NCBI RefSeq assembly: GCF_023168165.1
Contig: NZ_BQYJ01000016.1
Coordinates: forward strand, 1 to 50,378
DNA from: Niallia sp. NCCP-28
GTDB lineage: Bacteria; Bacillota; Bacilli; Bacillales; Cytobacillaceae
Direction: 5' to 3'
DNA: 50,378 nucleotides
The notes below the pieces were generated by a model that was not told the origin of the DNA, searched no databases, and saw nothing but the letters and a program-made list of their open reading frames with translations. Positions 7,615 through 15,390 of the stretch are shown piece by piece. Position numbers and translations under genes: made by a program. Positions within the stretch are counted from its first letter, which is position 1. Every line of letters begins with the position of its first letter.

Positions 7615-8846
7615 ATTCCTACCAGAAGCAGCGAATACAGTTTTACAGTATGATAGAAGATTTCTGGGCAGATCTTTATAACGAAGAATACGCCCTTTAT
7701 GATCTTTTTTTAATAGAAAAGGAAGAGCTGGAACAGGTGCGCACAGCTACAAACAGAATTGGAGCCATCTTTTTTAAAACCAATAAACTTCTCAGAGAAG
7801 TGTCGGAGGAAACATTGGCAGAGATGGGATTTCCTCGTGAAACCTATGCCTTTTTGCGCTTAAAAACGATTGCGGCAGAAAGTGTCATTTCGCGACTTGA
7901 TCTTATACCAAATGGCTCTGGCTATAAATGTATTGAAATCAATGCAGATACACCTACTTTCATTAAGGAGCTTTTTTGTATAAACGGTCTTGTTTGCGAA
8001 CAATTTGGAGCACTAAACCCAAATAAAAACCAAGATAGACTTCTTGGCAGGGAAATGGTCAAAATCATTAGTGAGCTTAGCAGAGGCAGGTCTAAGGGAG
8101 AACTTTCCATTGTATTTACAGCACATGAAGACAATCTTGAAGACAGAGAAACAGTCCGTTATTTGCAAAAATTATCAGAAGTTCCATCCCGGTTTATTCC
8201 ATTACATAAACTGCAGATTGAAAAAGGAGTCGGCCTTTTTGATGAAGCAGGAAAAAGAATTGATGTCTTATATAGACAAACATTTCCGATTGAAAATTTA
8301 ATGGCGGATGAGGATGAAGCAGGCAATAAGATTGGTTTATGGCTCCTTGAATTAGTAGAAGCTGGAAAACTCCAACTCATTAATCCGCCGTCGGCTTTTT
8401 TAATGCAAAATAAAGCAGTGCAGGCAGTTATCTGGGGGCTTCATCAGCAAAACCACCCCTTTTTTACAATAGAAGAACATCAATGGATAAAGGAATACTT
8501 TCTTCCAACCTTTTTAGAGCCAGATTACTTCCTGGAAAAGGGCATTCGATATGTGAAAAAGCCCATCTTTGGCCGGGAAGGAGATACAGTTGAGATTTAT
8601 CATTCCGATGGCACCCTCGCACATCGGGAAAAAGAGCAATCTTATGCAGATTATCTTCCTGTTTATCAGCAATATATTGAACATCCGTCGATTACCTTCC
8701 AAAGCGAAAAAGGAAAGCAAACAGGAAAATTGCTTGTCGGAAGTTTCCTGATAAACGGCAAAGCATCTGCCATTGGCTATCGTGTTGGAGAAACAATTAC
8801 CAATAATCTTTCTTATTATTTGCCTGTTGGAGTGAAAAAAGGCTGA
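7611..8846 (+). CDS. Glutathionylspermidine-synthase-like ATP-grasp ligase (YgiC/YjfC family)
   Basis: The 411-residue protein carries the signature of the glutathionylspermidine synthase C-terminal ATP-grasp family: CIEINADTPTFIKE near residues 104-117 and KPIFGREGDTVEIY near 318-331. Family members join a carboxylate to an amine with ATP. The bacterial YgiC/YjfC branch is not linked to trypanothione-type chemistry and has been proposed to tag peptides or polyamines. The amidase half of true glutathionylspermidine synthases is absent. The gene starts at GTG 7611, overlapping the preceding gene, and ends inside the stem of a terminator. Acceptor and donor are unknown. Confidence 0.88.
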   Translation: MNSYQKQRIQFYSMIEDFWADLYNEEYALYDLFLIEKEELEQVRTATNRIGAIFFKTNKLLREVSEETLAEMGFPRETYAFLRLKTIAAESVISRLDLIPNGSGYKCIEINADTPTFIKELFCINGLVCEQFGALNPNKNQDRLLGREMVKIISELSRGRSKGELSIVFTAHEDNLEDRETVRYLQKLSEVPSRFIPLHKLQIEKGVGLFDEAGKRIDVLYRQTFPIENLMADEDEAGNKIGLWLLELVEAGKLQLINPPSAFLMQNKAVQAVIWGLHQQNHPFFTIEEHQWIKEYFLPTFLEPDYFLEKGIRYVKKPIFGREGDTVEIYHSDGTLAHREKEQSYADYLPVYQQYIEHPSITFQSEKGKQTGKLLVGSFLINGKASAIGYRVGETITNNLSYYLPVGVKKG

Positions 8847-8870
8847 ACTGTTTCATTTAGTTCAGCCTTT
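8838..8870. terminator. Bidirectional terminator between ATP-grasp and C-S lyase genes
   Basis: A perfect 12-bp stem (AAAGGCTGAACT at 8838-8849 with its complement at 8859-8870) has T-rich sequence on both outer sides. It overlaps the stop codon at 8844-8846 and separates convergent genes. Confidence 0.9.
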
Positions 8871-8883
8871 AGCCTTTTGCTTA

Positions 8884-10083
8884 TTATAAATCCGCGAATT
8901 CCCGAGAGATGCGCTCAAGTGCCTCTTTTATAATAGAACGGGGGGAAGGTACGCAAATACGCTGGAAACTGACTCCCTCTTCACCAAAATTATTGCCCAT
9001 TTGCAATAATACATTTGCCTTATTATAGATGCGGTCATGAATTTCTTCATCGGAAAGGCCATATGCGCTAAAGTCCATCCACATAACATAAGTGCCTTCA
9101 GGAATAGCTATTTTTACTTTTGGCATATGTTCATCAATAAACTCTTTGACCATTGCCATTGTTCCATCAAGATATTCTTTCAGCTCTTCCAGCCATTGTT
9201 CGCCGTCATTATAGACCGCAATCAGTGCAGCGATGGTGAAAGGAGATGCCATTTGATGGCCCATTGTATCGGTAAATTTATTGCGTAAAGCAAGGTTTGG
9301 AATCACCATATTGGTGCAATGCAGCCCAGCCACGTTAAAAGTTTTATTAATAGCGGTACATGTTACAATATGATCTGTACTTTTTGCGACTTTGGCAATC
9401 GGTGTAAACACTTGATTGCAGCGGATTAAATCACCGTGGATTTCATCAGCAATAATAATCACTTTGTTGGCTGCGCAAATATCAGATAGTTTTTCCAGCT
9501 CTTCTTTTGAAAAAATTCTTCCTGTTGGATTATGTGGATTGCACATAATAAATAATTTGGTGGATTCTTCTTTTGCTTTTTCCTCAAAGTCTTCAAAATC
9601 AATTCGATAATAGCCGTCATCATCAGGAAGAAGGGCATTATTCATAACAACACGGTTGTTTTTTTCAATGGCTGCAGTAAAAGGAGGGTAAACGGGTCTC
9701 TGAATAATGACGCCATCCCCAGGTTCCGTGTATGCACGCACTGCCATATTGATTGCATGAACAGTTCCAGGACTATAGACTATTTCTTCTTTTTTGATGT
9801 CCCAATCATGTCTTTTCTTAAACCAGGATTGAATCGATTCAAAATACTCGTCAGGAAAAATAGAATATCCGTATATGCGATGATCAACCGCTTTATGTAA
9901 GGCAGCTACTAAGGATTGGGGTACAGGGAGATCCATATCTGCTGTAAATAAAGGAATGGTATTTTCATCATATTTTTTTGTAAGTCCCATTTTTTCTAGC
10001 ATTTTTCCTCCATCCCATTTTACGGAATATGTGTTGCGGCGAACGACTATTTCATCAAAATTATTAATCACTGTATCCATCAT
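8884..10083 (-). CDS. patB: MalY/PatB-family PLP-dependent C-S beta-lyase (aminotransferase fold)
   Basis: The protein has 399 residues, a normal length for MalY/PatB enzymes, which cleave cystathionine or other cysteine S-conjugates to thiol, pyruvate and ammonia. The PLP lysine is Lys247 in INKTFNVAGL. CNPHNPTGR near 181-189 and ADEIHGDL near 212-219 are the other cofactor motifs, and YGYSIFPDEY matches the family's N-terminal region. Start choice is uncertain: GGAAGG directly abuts the ATG at 10083, the ATG at 10080 is little better, and a GTG four codons into the frame has more usual spacing. A TTTAT-flanked repeat begins only eight bases upstream of 10083, so the native promoter region has been interrupted or replaced. 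Confidence 0.88.
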   Translation of the reverse strand: MMDTVINNFDEIVVRRNTYSVKWDGGKMLEKMGLTKKYDENTIPLFTADMDLPVPQSLVAALHKAVDHRIYGYSIFPDEYFESIQSWFKKRHDWDIKKEEIVYSPGTVHAINMAVRAYTEPGDGVIIQRPVYPPFTAAIEKNNRVVMNNALLPDDDGYYRIDFEDFEEKAKEESTKLFIMCNPHNPTGRIFSKEELEKLSDICAANKVIIIADEIHGDLIRCNQVFTPIAKVAKSTDHIVTCTAINKTFNVAGLHCTNMVIPNLALRNKFTDTMGHQMASPFTIAALIAVYNDGEQWLEELKEYLDGTMAMVKEFIDEHMPKVKIAIPEGTYVMWMDFSAYGLSDEEIHDRIYNKANVLLQMGNNFGEEGVSFQRICVPSPRSIIKEALERISREFADL

Positions 10084-10091
10084 CCTTCCAT

Positions 10092-10251
10092 TTTATTACG
10101 CATTAATGGGTAGTAATGCCCTGCCTCGACAAGATTATGAGAGAAAATGAAAAATCTAGGTGGAGAGAAACTTGCCCATAGAAACTCGATTGGTTCAGCT
10201 AACAAGCAGTGGAGTTGAAGAAAATCTCCACTGCTTAAAATTTTACTTTAT
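10092..10251 (+). repeat. TTTAT-flanked 160-bp structured repeat, copy 2 (bcr1-like)
   Basis: The TTTAT flanks are at 10092-10096 and 10247-10251, and the length equals copy 1 at 334-493. Shared blocks are AATGGGYAGTAA near the left, AAATCTAGGTGG and GAAACTTGCCCATA in the middle, CGATTGGTTCAGCTAA, and ACTTTAT at the right. The right-hand hairpin is a perfect AAGCAGTGGAG/CTCCACTGCTT stem whose sequence differs from copy 1 while pairing is kept. The outer stem keeps pairing through a G-U wobble (ATGGGTA with TGCCCAT). It lies between divergent patB and marR genes, immediately beside the patB ribosome binding site. Confidence 0.75.
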
Positions 10252-10285
10252 CTAATCTAACGATAAACAAATTTATAGAAAAGTT

Positions 10286-10336
10286 CAAACGATTAGCAAG
10301 GAGCGGAAAATGTTTTTTCTCCTTGCCAATCGTTTG
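10286..10336. other. Long hairpin upstream of the marR promoter
   Basis: An 18-bp inverted repeat (10286-10303 and 10319-10336, one mismatch) has a 15-nt T-rich loop. Neither side carries a convincing T-run, so it is not a clear terminator. It ends where the putative -35 box of the marR promoter begins and may isolate that promoter from the repeat element upstream or act as a regulator site. Confidence 0.55.
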
Positions 10337-10379
10337 AAAAGTAGTTAGAATACATTATAGTTAGTTAGTCTAATTATAA
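10334..10379 (+). promoter_or_regulatory. marR promoter with overlapping palindromic operator
   Basis: TTGAAA (10334-10339) and TATAGT (10356-10361) are separated by 16 bp. The palindrome TTATAGTTAG-N5-CTAATTATAA (10355-10379, 9 of 10 positions paired) covers the -10 box. That is where MarR-family repressors usually bind their own promoter, so autoregulation of the MarR-MFS pair is likely. Confidence 0.6.
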
Positions 10380-10393
10380 GAGGTGCAAAAAAG

Positions 10394-10933
10394 ATGGGAA
10401 AAAAAATAGGTTCAGAAGATTTCTTGCCCCCATTAGGTATAGATCCATATATAGAATTAATCCAAGAGTCAGCATCAAAGGAAGTAATAAAGCAAGATGC
10501 GCAAACTGGATTAATGATGCTGTGGCTAAGCGATTTTATATTAGACGCTGTGGATGTCGAGCTAGAGCCTTTTGGCATAACGGAAAGTAAGCTAGATCTA
10601 CTATTATTGTTAACGTTGTACGGGGAGAAAAAGAAAACTCCCTCAAGTCTAGCAGAACGCTTAGGAATAAGCCGAGCTTCTCTTACTTCTATGATCGATT
10701 GGCTGGAAAAAAGAAAGCTGGTTGAGCGCACCCATTGTGCAAACGATCGAAGAAAAGTCCATGTGCATATTACAGAAGAAGGGCGGAATGTGGTAAATAA
10801 GGTTCTCCCAACGTATTGGTCATTTTGTGCTTCAATAGTACAAGACTTAGAGCCAGCAGAAAAGCAAGTGTTTGAAAAAGTAATTAAAAAGTTAATTGGA
10901 AAAATGCAGGAAAGACTTGAGGTTGAAAGGTAA
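10394..10933 (+). CDS. MarR-family transcriptional regulator
   Basis: This 179-residue protein has the winged-helix MarR fold: dimerisation helices at both ends, recognition region TPSSLAERLGISRASLTSMIDWLEKRKLVER near residues 76-106, and the wing DRRKVHVHITEEG with the conserved Asp-Arg-Arg. It is somewhat longer than usual (140-160) because of an N-terminal extension of about 35 residues. AAGAGGTG precedes the ATG. A palindromic operator overlaps its own promoter, and an MFS exporter gene follows 103 bp downstream in the same direction. It therefore probably represses that exporter until a ligand binds. Confidence 0.9.
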   Translation: MGKKIGSEDFLPPLGIDPYIELIQESASKEVIKQDAQTGLMMLWLSDFILDAVDVELEPFGITESKLDLLLLLTLYGEKKKTPSSLAERLGISRASLTSMIDWLEKRKLVERTHCANDRRKVHVHITEEGRNVVNKVLPTYWSFCASIVQDLEPAEKQVFEKVIKKLIGKMQERLEVER

Positions 10934-11036
10934 ATACTGTTTTTAAATAAATGGCTGTTCTAAAGCTATGTTTATTGGAGTGAAAACTAACAGACAGGCT
11001 TATTAATAGAGCTAAATAAATAGAAAAGGTGATTAA

Positions 11037-12221
11037 ATGGAAAGTGTATCATTGCAAAAGGAGCATAACTATACGCTTATGACCTTGATTTTATCGTGGA
11101 CAGGAATGGTGGTGATGTCCAGTTTGTATGTAAGTATTCCTCTGATTAGTTTATTCAGCAGTACATTACATATATCGTTGTCAAAAGCAGCTGTTACATC
11201 GAGCATTTTTTCAGTTGGTTTTGCAGTGGGCTGTTTTTTCTATGGAGCCATTTCTGAAAAATATGGGCGGAAAAATGTGATTGTCGTTGGAATGATTATT
11301 TTAAGCCTTATCTCATTATTGTTGGGAACGGTAAATTCTTTTCCTTTGCTTGTGGGATTAAGAGGATTGCAAGGACTTGCAGCTGCTACATTTTCACCGG
11401 TGGCACTTGCTTATACATTAGAAGTGTTTCCAAATGAAAGAAAAGTAGGAGCGGTTGGTTTTATTAGCACAGGATTTTTAGTTGCAGGCATCGTTGGGCA
11501 GCTATTCAGTTCTTATATCAGCCAAGCATTTAATTGGCATCTCGTTTTTTATCTTCTTGCGGCTGTGTATATTGCTACAGCATTTATTTTATTTTACTTG
11601 CTGCCAAAAGGTGTTGCCCATAATCGCGGGAAGAATATTTTTGAGCCGCTAAAGCAGCTCGGCTCCATTTTTAAAAATAAAAACATTTTGCTTAGTTATG
11701 TGATTGCATTTGTGCTGCTAATGTCATTTGTGAGTATGTATACAACATTAGGACAATATTTATCAGAAATTTCTGCTGGAAACAGCAACCAGCAGCTATT
11801 TTATATTCGTGCTATTGGCATTTTAGGGATGGTTTTATCACCTTTATCTGGAAAATTAGCTAAACAATTTAAGGTGTTGCCTGTAATCCGTTTTGCTTTA
11901 TCTCTTGCCGTTGTATCACTTGTGCTTATGGGGCTTACGACTAATATTGTGCTGTTAACGATAATCAGTGTTTTGTTTGTCAGCGGCATTGCTCTTGCTG
12001 TTCCATCAATCATTTCCCTTGTCGGCCAATTAGGCGGAAAAATGAGCGGCATTGCGGTTTCGATGTACACTGTTATCTTATTTGCCGGAACAAGCCTTGG
12101 CCCAGTCATTTCGGTGGCCTTTATTCATACAGGAAGCTACATGATTGCATTTATTTTGCTTGCTGCAACACTGAGTGTCGGACTGATTGCAGCATGTTTG
12201 ATTAGAAAAAGAAATGCATAG
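11037..12221 (+). CDS. MFS transporter (drug/arabinose efflux type)
   Basis: The 394-residue membrane protein has about twelve transmembrane segments. The MFS motif A is present between helices 2 and 3 (GAISEKYGRKNVIVVG), and the RGLQGLAAATFSPVALAY segment follows. It resembles AraJ/YbcL/YceJ-type proton-driven exporters. AAAGGTG precedes the ATG. The gene follows marR and is probably its regulatory target; the exported compound is not known. Confidence 0.9.
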   Translation: MESVSLQKEHNYTLMTLILSWTGMVVMSSLYVSIPLISLFSSTLHISLSKAAVTSSIFSVGFAVGCFFYGAISEKYGRKNVIVVGMIILSLISLLLGTVNSFPLLVGLRGLQGLAAATFSPVALAYTLEVFPNERKVGAVGFISTGFLVAGIVGQLFSSYISQAFNWHLVFYLLAAVYIATAFILFYLLPKGVAHNRGKNIFEPLKQLGSIFKNKNILLSYVIAFVLLMSFVSMYTTLGQYLSEISAGNSNQQLFYIRAIGILGMVLSPLSGKLAKQFKVLPVIRFALSLAVVSLVLMGLTTNIVLLTIISVLFVSGIALAVPSIISLVGQLGGKMSGIAVSMYTVILFAGTSLGPVISVAFIHTGSYMIAFILLAATLSVGLIAACLIRKRNA

Positions 12222-12284
12222 AGGGATTTTAGCAGCAGTGAAGAAATAATTATAGATAAAACTATTTAATTATTGGAGGCAATC

Positions 12285-12620
12285 ATGACCTTTGAAGAAT
12301 TAATGAAACCTACAGATGCTTGGCAAGAGCGAATGGAAGAAGGAGAGGATCTCTTTACTCCAGAAAATATTCAAGCAGCAAATGAAGTGCTAGATCGTTT
12401 TATCCAGCAGTTGAAAAGTTTGGGAGAAGATTCTTCGGAACAAAGGATAATAGAATGTGTAAAGAATGTTGTATTGCAGCTGAATGAGATAAATGAAACA
12501 TATGAGTTTTTTATAGAAACAATGGAAAGAGAAGAACTTTGTGAGTTTATCGAAGCGGCAGTTGGCGTTGCCGGCGGAAACTGGGAAGAAGATATGACAG
12601 AAGAATGGCGTGAATGGTAG
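12285..12620 (+). CDS. Hypothetical acidic protein
   Basis: This 111-residue, strongly acidic protein is rich in Glu and predicted to be helical (for example ENIQAANEVLDRFIQQLKSL). No signal peptide, membrane segment or recognised domain is seen. I start it at ATG 12285 because the GGAGG is just before it; a TTG four codons earlier would lie within the Shine-Dalgarno. The C-terminus has a WEEDMTEEWREW cluster of tryptophans. It lies between the MFS gene and a LysE exporter gene with a hairpin after its stop. Function unknown. Confidence 0.75.
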   Translation: MTFEELMKPTDAWQERMEEGEDLFTPENIQAANEVLDRFIQQLKSLGEDSSEQRIIECVKNVVLQLNEINETYEFFIETMEREELCEFIEAAVGVAGGNWEEDMTEEWREW

Positions 12621-12652
12621 GAGGGCTGCTTGTTGCAGCCCTCCTGAATTTT
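12620..12652 (+). terminator. Hairpin after the hypothetical gene, possible terminator
   Basis: A perfect GC-rich 10-bp stem (GGAGGGCTGC with its complement at 12635-12644) has a 5-nt loop and is followed by TGAATTTT. The T-run is interrupted, so termination may be partial. It begins on the last base of the stop codon. Confidence 0.65.
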
Positions 12653-12664
12653 GGGAGGAGAACA

Positions 12665-13273
12665 ATGGTACAAGCAGCAATCCACGGATTTATATTAGCA
12701 TTAGGGCTTATCCTGCCATTAGGTGTGCAGAACTTATTTATTTTTAACCAGGGAGCAGTACAGCGAAATCTTAAGAACGTTATGCCTGCTGTGATAACGG
12801 CGGCACTTTGCGACACAATTTTAATTTGTTTTGCTGTGCTTGGTGTATCTGTAGTTTTATTGAAAATAACGGTTTTTAAAACAGTCCTTCTTGTCGGGGG
12901 CATTTGCTTTTTAATTTATATGGGTTATGTGATGTGGAAAAGCAAAACGAGCCAAGAAGAGGAGCCGGCGAAAATATTTACAGCAAAAAAGCAGATAGTC
13001 TTTGCCATGTCTGTTTCTTTGCTTAATCCCCATGCAATTATGGACACAATCGGCGTGATTGGTACAAATTCTTTGCTTTATAATGGGGAGGAGAAAATTG
13101 TTTTTACGATTATTTGTATAATAGTATCATGGATTTGGTTTATTGCTCTTGCCATTATTGGAAAAATAATTGGGAAAATAGATAAACAGGGCAATATGCT
13201 CGTTCTATTAAATAAAATTTCCGCTGTGATTATGTGGGGAATGGCTCTGATGATGCTGTTATCAGTATTTTAA
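12665..13273 (+). CDS. LysE/ArgO-family amino acid exporter
   Basis: The protein has 202 residues and six predicted membrane helices. The N-terminal GLILPLGVQNLFIFNQG is the conserved LysE/ArgO motif, and a later SLLNPHAIMDTIGVIG is also typical. LysE-type proteins export basic or other amino acids. I place the start at ATG 12665 behind GGGAGGAG. An upstream in-frame ATG at 12614 would read through the preceding gene's end and its terminator hairpin and has no ribosome binding site. No LysG-like regulator is adjacent. Confidence 0.88.
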   Translation: MVQAAIHGFILALGLILPLGVQNLFIFNQGAVQRNLKNVMPAVITAALCDTILICFAVLGVSVVLLKITVFKTVLLVGGICFLIYMGYVMWKSKTSQEEEPAKIFTAKKQIVFAMSVSLLNPHAIMDTIGVIGTNSLLYNGEEKIVFTIICIIVSWIWFIALAIIGKIIGKIDKQGNMLVLLNKISAVIMWGMALMMLLSVF

Positions 13274-13278
13274 GAGAG

Positions 13279-13306
13279 CCGCTTTTGGGATTGGAGCGGA
13301 TTTTTT
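13279..13306 (+). terminator. Terminator after lysE-like gene
   Basis: A short CCGCT/AGCGG stem (13279-13283, 13295-13299) is followed by A and six T. The stem is only five strong pairs. Confidence 0.5.
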
Positions 13307-13310
13307 GGAT

Positions 13311-13378
13311 TTCGCTGCAAATTCACATAGTTTTGGTGCAGTTTTTCGTATATAGCTATTTTTTGAACAAAAAACGAC
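13311..13378 (+). repeat. Degenerate relative of the 83-bp dispersed repeat
   Basis: The stretch keeps the order of elements seen in the 83-bp repeats at 29866 and 45130: a CGCTGCAAA-like start, GTGCAGTTTTTCG, ATAGCTATTTTTT, then GAACAAAAAACGAC. It is clearly diverged. It occupies most of the gap between the lysE-like gene and ydhK. Confidence 0.45.
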
Positions 13379-13439
13379 AGGGATGTTTAAATATCCTCTT
13401 CTTGTGATAAAACTAATTAACAGCAAAGGAGGAACAAGG

Positions 13440-13976
13440 ATGAAAAAAATAACCATCGCTTTTATTGGCATTCTGTTTGTTTTTTCCATAATAGCCTGTA
13501 CAGATAACAAAAAAGAGACAGAAACAAGCAGTGAAAATGAGCATACACATACAGACTCTGCTGAACTGCCGGAAAACCTTGAACCAGCAAAAAATCCAAC
13601 ATATATGGATGGAAGCAGCATCATCATTGAAGCTGATCATATGAAAGGCATGAAGGGAGCAGAAGCAACAGTCTTAAGTTCTTTTGATACAACGGCATAT
13701 GTTGTGAGTTATACTCCAACAACTGGCGGAAAAAGAGTCGATAATCATAAATGGGTAATTCAAGAGGAAATCAACGAGGCTGGCACAAAAGAAATGACTC
13801 CTGGAACAGAAGTAACTTTGCTTGCAGATCATATGGAAGGCATGAAAGGCGCAGCTGCTGAAATAGAAGCAGCAGAAAAAACAACTGTCTATATGGTAGA
13901 CTATACCCCAACAACAGGTGGAGAAAAAGTTACCAATCATAAGTGGGTGATAGAAGAAGAAATAAAAGCAAAATAA
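13440..13976 (+). CDS. ydhK: YdhK-family lipoprotein with two DUF1541 repeats
   Basis: The protein has 178 residues. A lipobox IIAC gives an N-terminal lipidated cysteine, followed by a short charged linker with HTHTD. Two internal repeats of about 60 residues follow. Each contains ADHMxGMKGA, a YVVSYTPTTGGK-like segment and NHKWVIxEEI, which are the YdhK/DUF1541 signature. The Met/His-rich repeat starts suggest metal, perhaps copper, binding, but that is inference. The start is ATG 13440 with AAAGGAGG upstream; an earlier in-frame ATG at 13383 lacks a ribosome binding site and would spoil the signal peptide. A terminator follows directly. Confidence 0.9.
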   Translation: MKKITIAFIGILFVFSIIACTDNKKETETSSENEHTHTDSAELPENLEPAKNPTYMDGSSIIIEADHMKGMKGAEATVLSSFDTTAYVVSYTPTTGGKRVDNHKWVIQEEINEAGTKEMTPGTEVTLLADHMEGMKGAAAEIEAAEKTTVYMVDYTPTTGGEKVTNHKWVIEEEIKAK

Positions 13977-13981
13977 AGAGA

Positions 13982-14020
13982 AAAGGCAGCTCTGCAAGTA
14001 GACGAGCTGCCTTTATTTAT
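13982..14020 (+). terminator. Terminator after ydhK
   Basis: A perfect 11-bp stem AAAGGCAGCTC/GAGCTGCCTTT (13982-13992, 14004-14014) is followed by ATTTAT. Confidence 0.85.
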
Positions 14021-14037
14021 GAGAGTCGGGCCCCAAA

Positions 14038-14402
14038 CTGATAAAAAAAGAGAGCTTCTCATAGTAAGTCGATAAAAAAGTGGGAAAATCGATAAAAAGG
14101 GAGTGCAAGTTGATAAAAAGGAGAGCTTCTCATAGTGAGTCGATAAAAAAATGGGAAAATCGATAAAAAGGGAGTGCAAGTTGATAAAAAGGAGAGCTTC
14201 TCATAGTGAGTCGATAAAAAAATGGGAAAATCGATAAAAAGGGAGCGAAAGTTGATAAAAAGGAGAGCTCCTCATAGTGAGTCGATAAAAAAATGGGAAA
14301 ATCGATAAAAAGGGAGCGAAAGTTGATAAAAAAGAGAGTTTCTCATAGTAAGTCGATAAAAAAGTGGGAAAATCGATAAAAAGGGAGCGAAAGTTGATAA
14401 AA
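14038..14402. repeat. Tandem array of five 71-bp units with phased TYGATAAAAA motifs
   Basis: Five units begin at 14038, 14109, 14180, 14251 and 14322, and a partial sixth begins at 14393. Each unit carries three TYGATAAAAA motifs at offsets 2, 32 and 52, giving spacings of 30, 20 and 21 bp, close to three, two and two turns of DNA. The plus strand is strongly purine-rich. Units differ at few positions (for example TGCAA against CGAAA near the end). The array lies between the terminator of ydhK and the terminator of the minus-strand regulator gene, so it is probably little transcribed. It has no repeat-spacer layout of a CRISPR and no convincing coding potential. Confidence 0.92.
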
Positions 14403-14449
14403 CAGCAGCTAACAAAGGCGTAGTCGAGCGCCATTCTAGCTGCTGTTTT
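14400..14449 (-). terminator. Terminator of the yesL-arsR-like operon
   Basis: AAACAGCAGCT (14400-14410) pairs perfectly with its complement at 14438-14448. Read leftward, the hairpin runs into TTTTATC. The loop is long (27 nt). Confidence 0.7.
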
Positions 14450-14472
14450 AAAGGGCATATTTCATCGGGAAA

Positions 14473-15384
14473 TTAATTCAGCTCTTCATACAATATCCGC
14501 GCAATAATATCTTGTTTATAGTTTCCGAAGTTTTTGCCATATAAGGTTAACCCGCCAACGGTACCTTTATCAGTTACAGCCAATTTAAATTTAATATCCG
14601 ATTTTTGTGTTAATTGGATATCAGCAATTTTTACATCTGATATGCGGCAGCCATCTATATAGGTGCCGGAATCATTGATGCGCAGCAATTTTAAAAGGCC
14701 GTACTGATTAAGATGCGGGGGCCACCATTCTGGAGCGCATTGTCCTTTTTTGCCGCCAAAGTCTCCAGGAGAGGTCCAGTAGCCAAGTTCGATATTATTT
14801 AAGTAAAAATAAATATCAGAAGGCCAGTCATTGTTATAGCAGGGAGCTTCTGAGCTTAATTCAAAAATAAACTGAAGTTCTTTAAACTTTTGATTCTTCT
14901 TCAAATAATTGGGGATGCGGTACTCCAGAAAACCTTTATTCAGCCAAACAATGCCTGCTTGAACATGTTTTGGATCGGCAAAATAGCGTGGATCGTCAAA
15001 TTCTCCCACAATTGAATCCTTGGTTGCCAATCCGCAAGTTGGCTCTGCATAATAATCGCAGTAATGGCCGACTTTGATCTCATACTCATAAAAATTCTCC
15101 ACTTCCTTGTTGACTAAACTGACAGTTAAACAATCCTCATTTAAATAGCAGATTTTCTGAATTCCATGTTTTCCGACAGCGGTTGAAATATCAATCAAAC
15201 CACTTTCCTCCAGCTTTTTGATGTGCATGGTAACAGCGCCATTTGATAAGTTCAGCTTGTTGGCAAGTTCATTTAGATTTAAAGAAGGGTGTTTTGTCAA
15301 AAGGTTGATGATTTCAATGCGAATCTCCGAACTTAATGCTTTAAAAATAGGCAAACCTGAATGCAAATCTTTAATATAAATCAT
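14473..15384 (-). CDS. ArsR-type winged-helix transcriptional regulator with large C-terminal domain
   Basis: The product has 303 residues. Residues about 12-65 form an ArsR-like winged helix (ALSSEIRIEIINLL, then LNELANKLNLSNGAVTMHIK). The remaining 240 residues form a separate domain with several cysteines, tryptophans and mostly beta-type sequence, presumably for ligand sensing; I do not recognise it by name. The gene lies six bases after the yesL-like gene in a leftward operon, divergent from araNPQ-abfA. That arrangement makes it a candidate regulator of the arabino-oligosaccharide operon. Typical metal-binding ArsR motifs are absent, so a sugar-related ligand is more plausible. Confidence 0.82.
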   Translation of the reverse strand: MIYIKDLHSGLPIFKALSSEIRIEIINLLTKHPSLNLNELANKLNLSNGAVTMHIKKLEESGLIDISTAVGKHGIQKICYLNEDCLTVSLVNKEVENFYEYEIKVGHYCDYYAEPTCGLATKDSIVGEFDDPRYFADPKHVQAGIVWLNKGFLEYRIPNYLKKNQKFKELQFIFELSSEAPCYNNDWPSDIYFYLNNIELGYWTSPGDFGGKKGQCAPEWWPPHLNQYGLLKLLRINDSGTYIDGCRISDVKIADIQLTQKSDIKFKLAVTDKGTVGGLTLYGKNFGNYKQDIIARILYEELN

Positions 15385-15390
15385 GCACCA

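Noticed and set aside
12614-12664. Upstream start for the LysE-like protein
   Set aside because: It has no ribosome binding site and would translate through the hairpin at 12620-12644; the ATG at 12665 has GGGAGGAG.
14038-14402. CRISPR-like regular repeats
   Set aside because: The units are contiguous 71-bp tandem copies with no unique spacers, and no cas genes are present. The same holds for the 92-bp array at 20997-21426.
14201-14458. 85-aa minus-strand open frame over the 71-bp array
   Set aside because: It is a repeat-generated frame with the same FLST phrase and no start signal.
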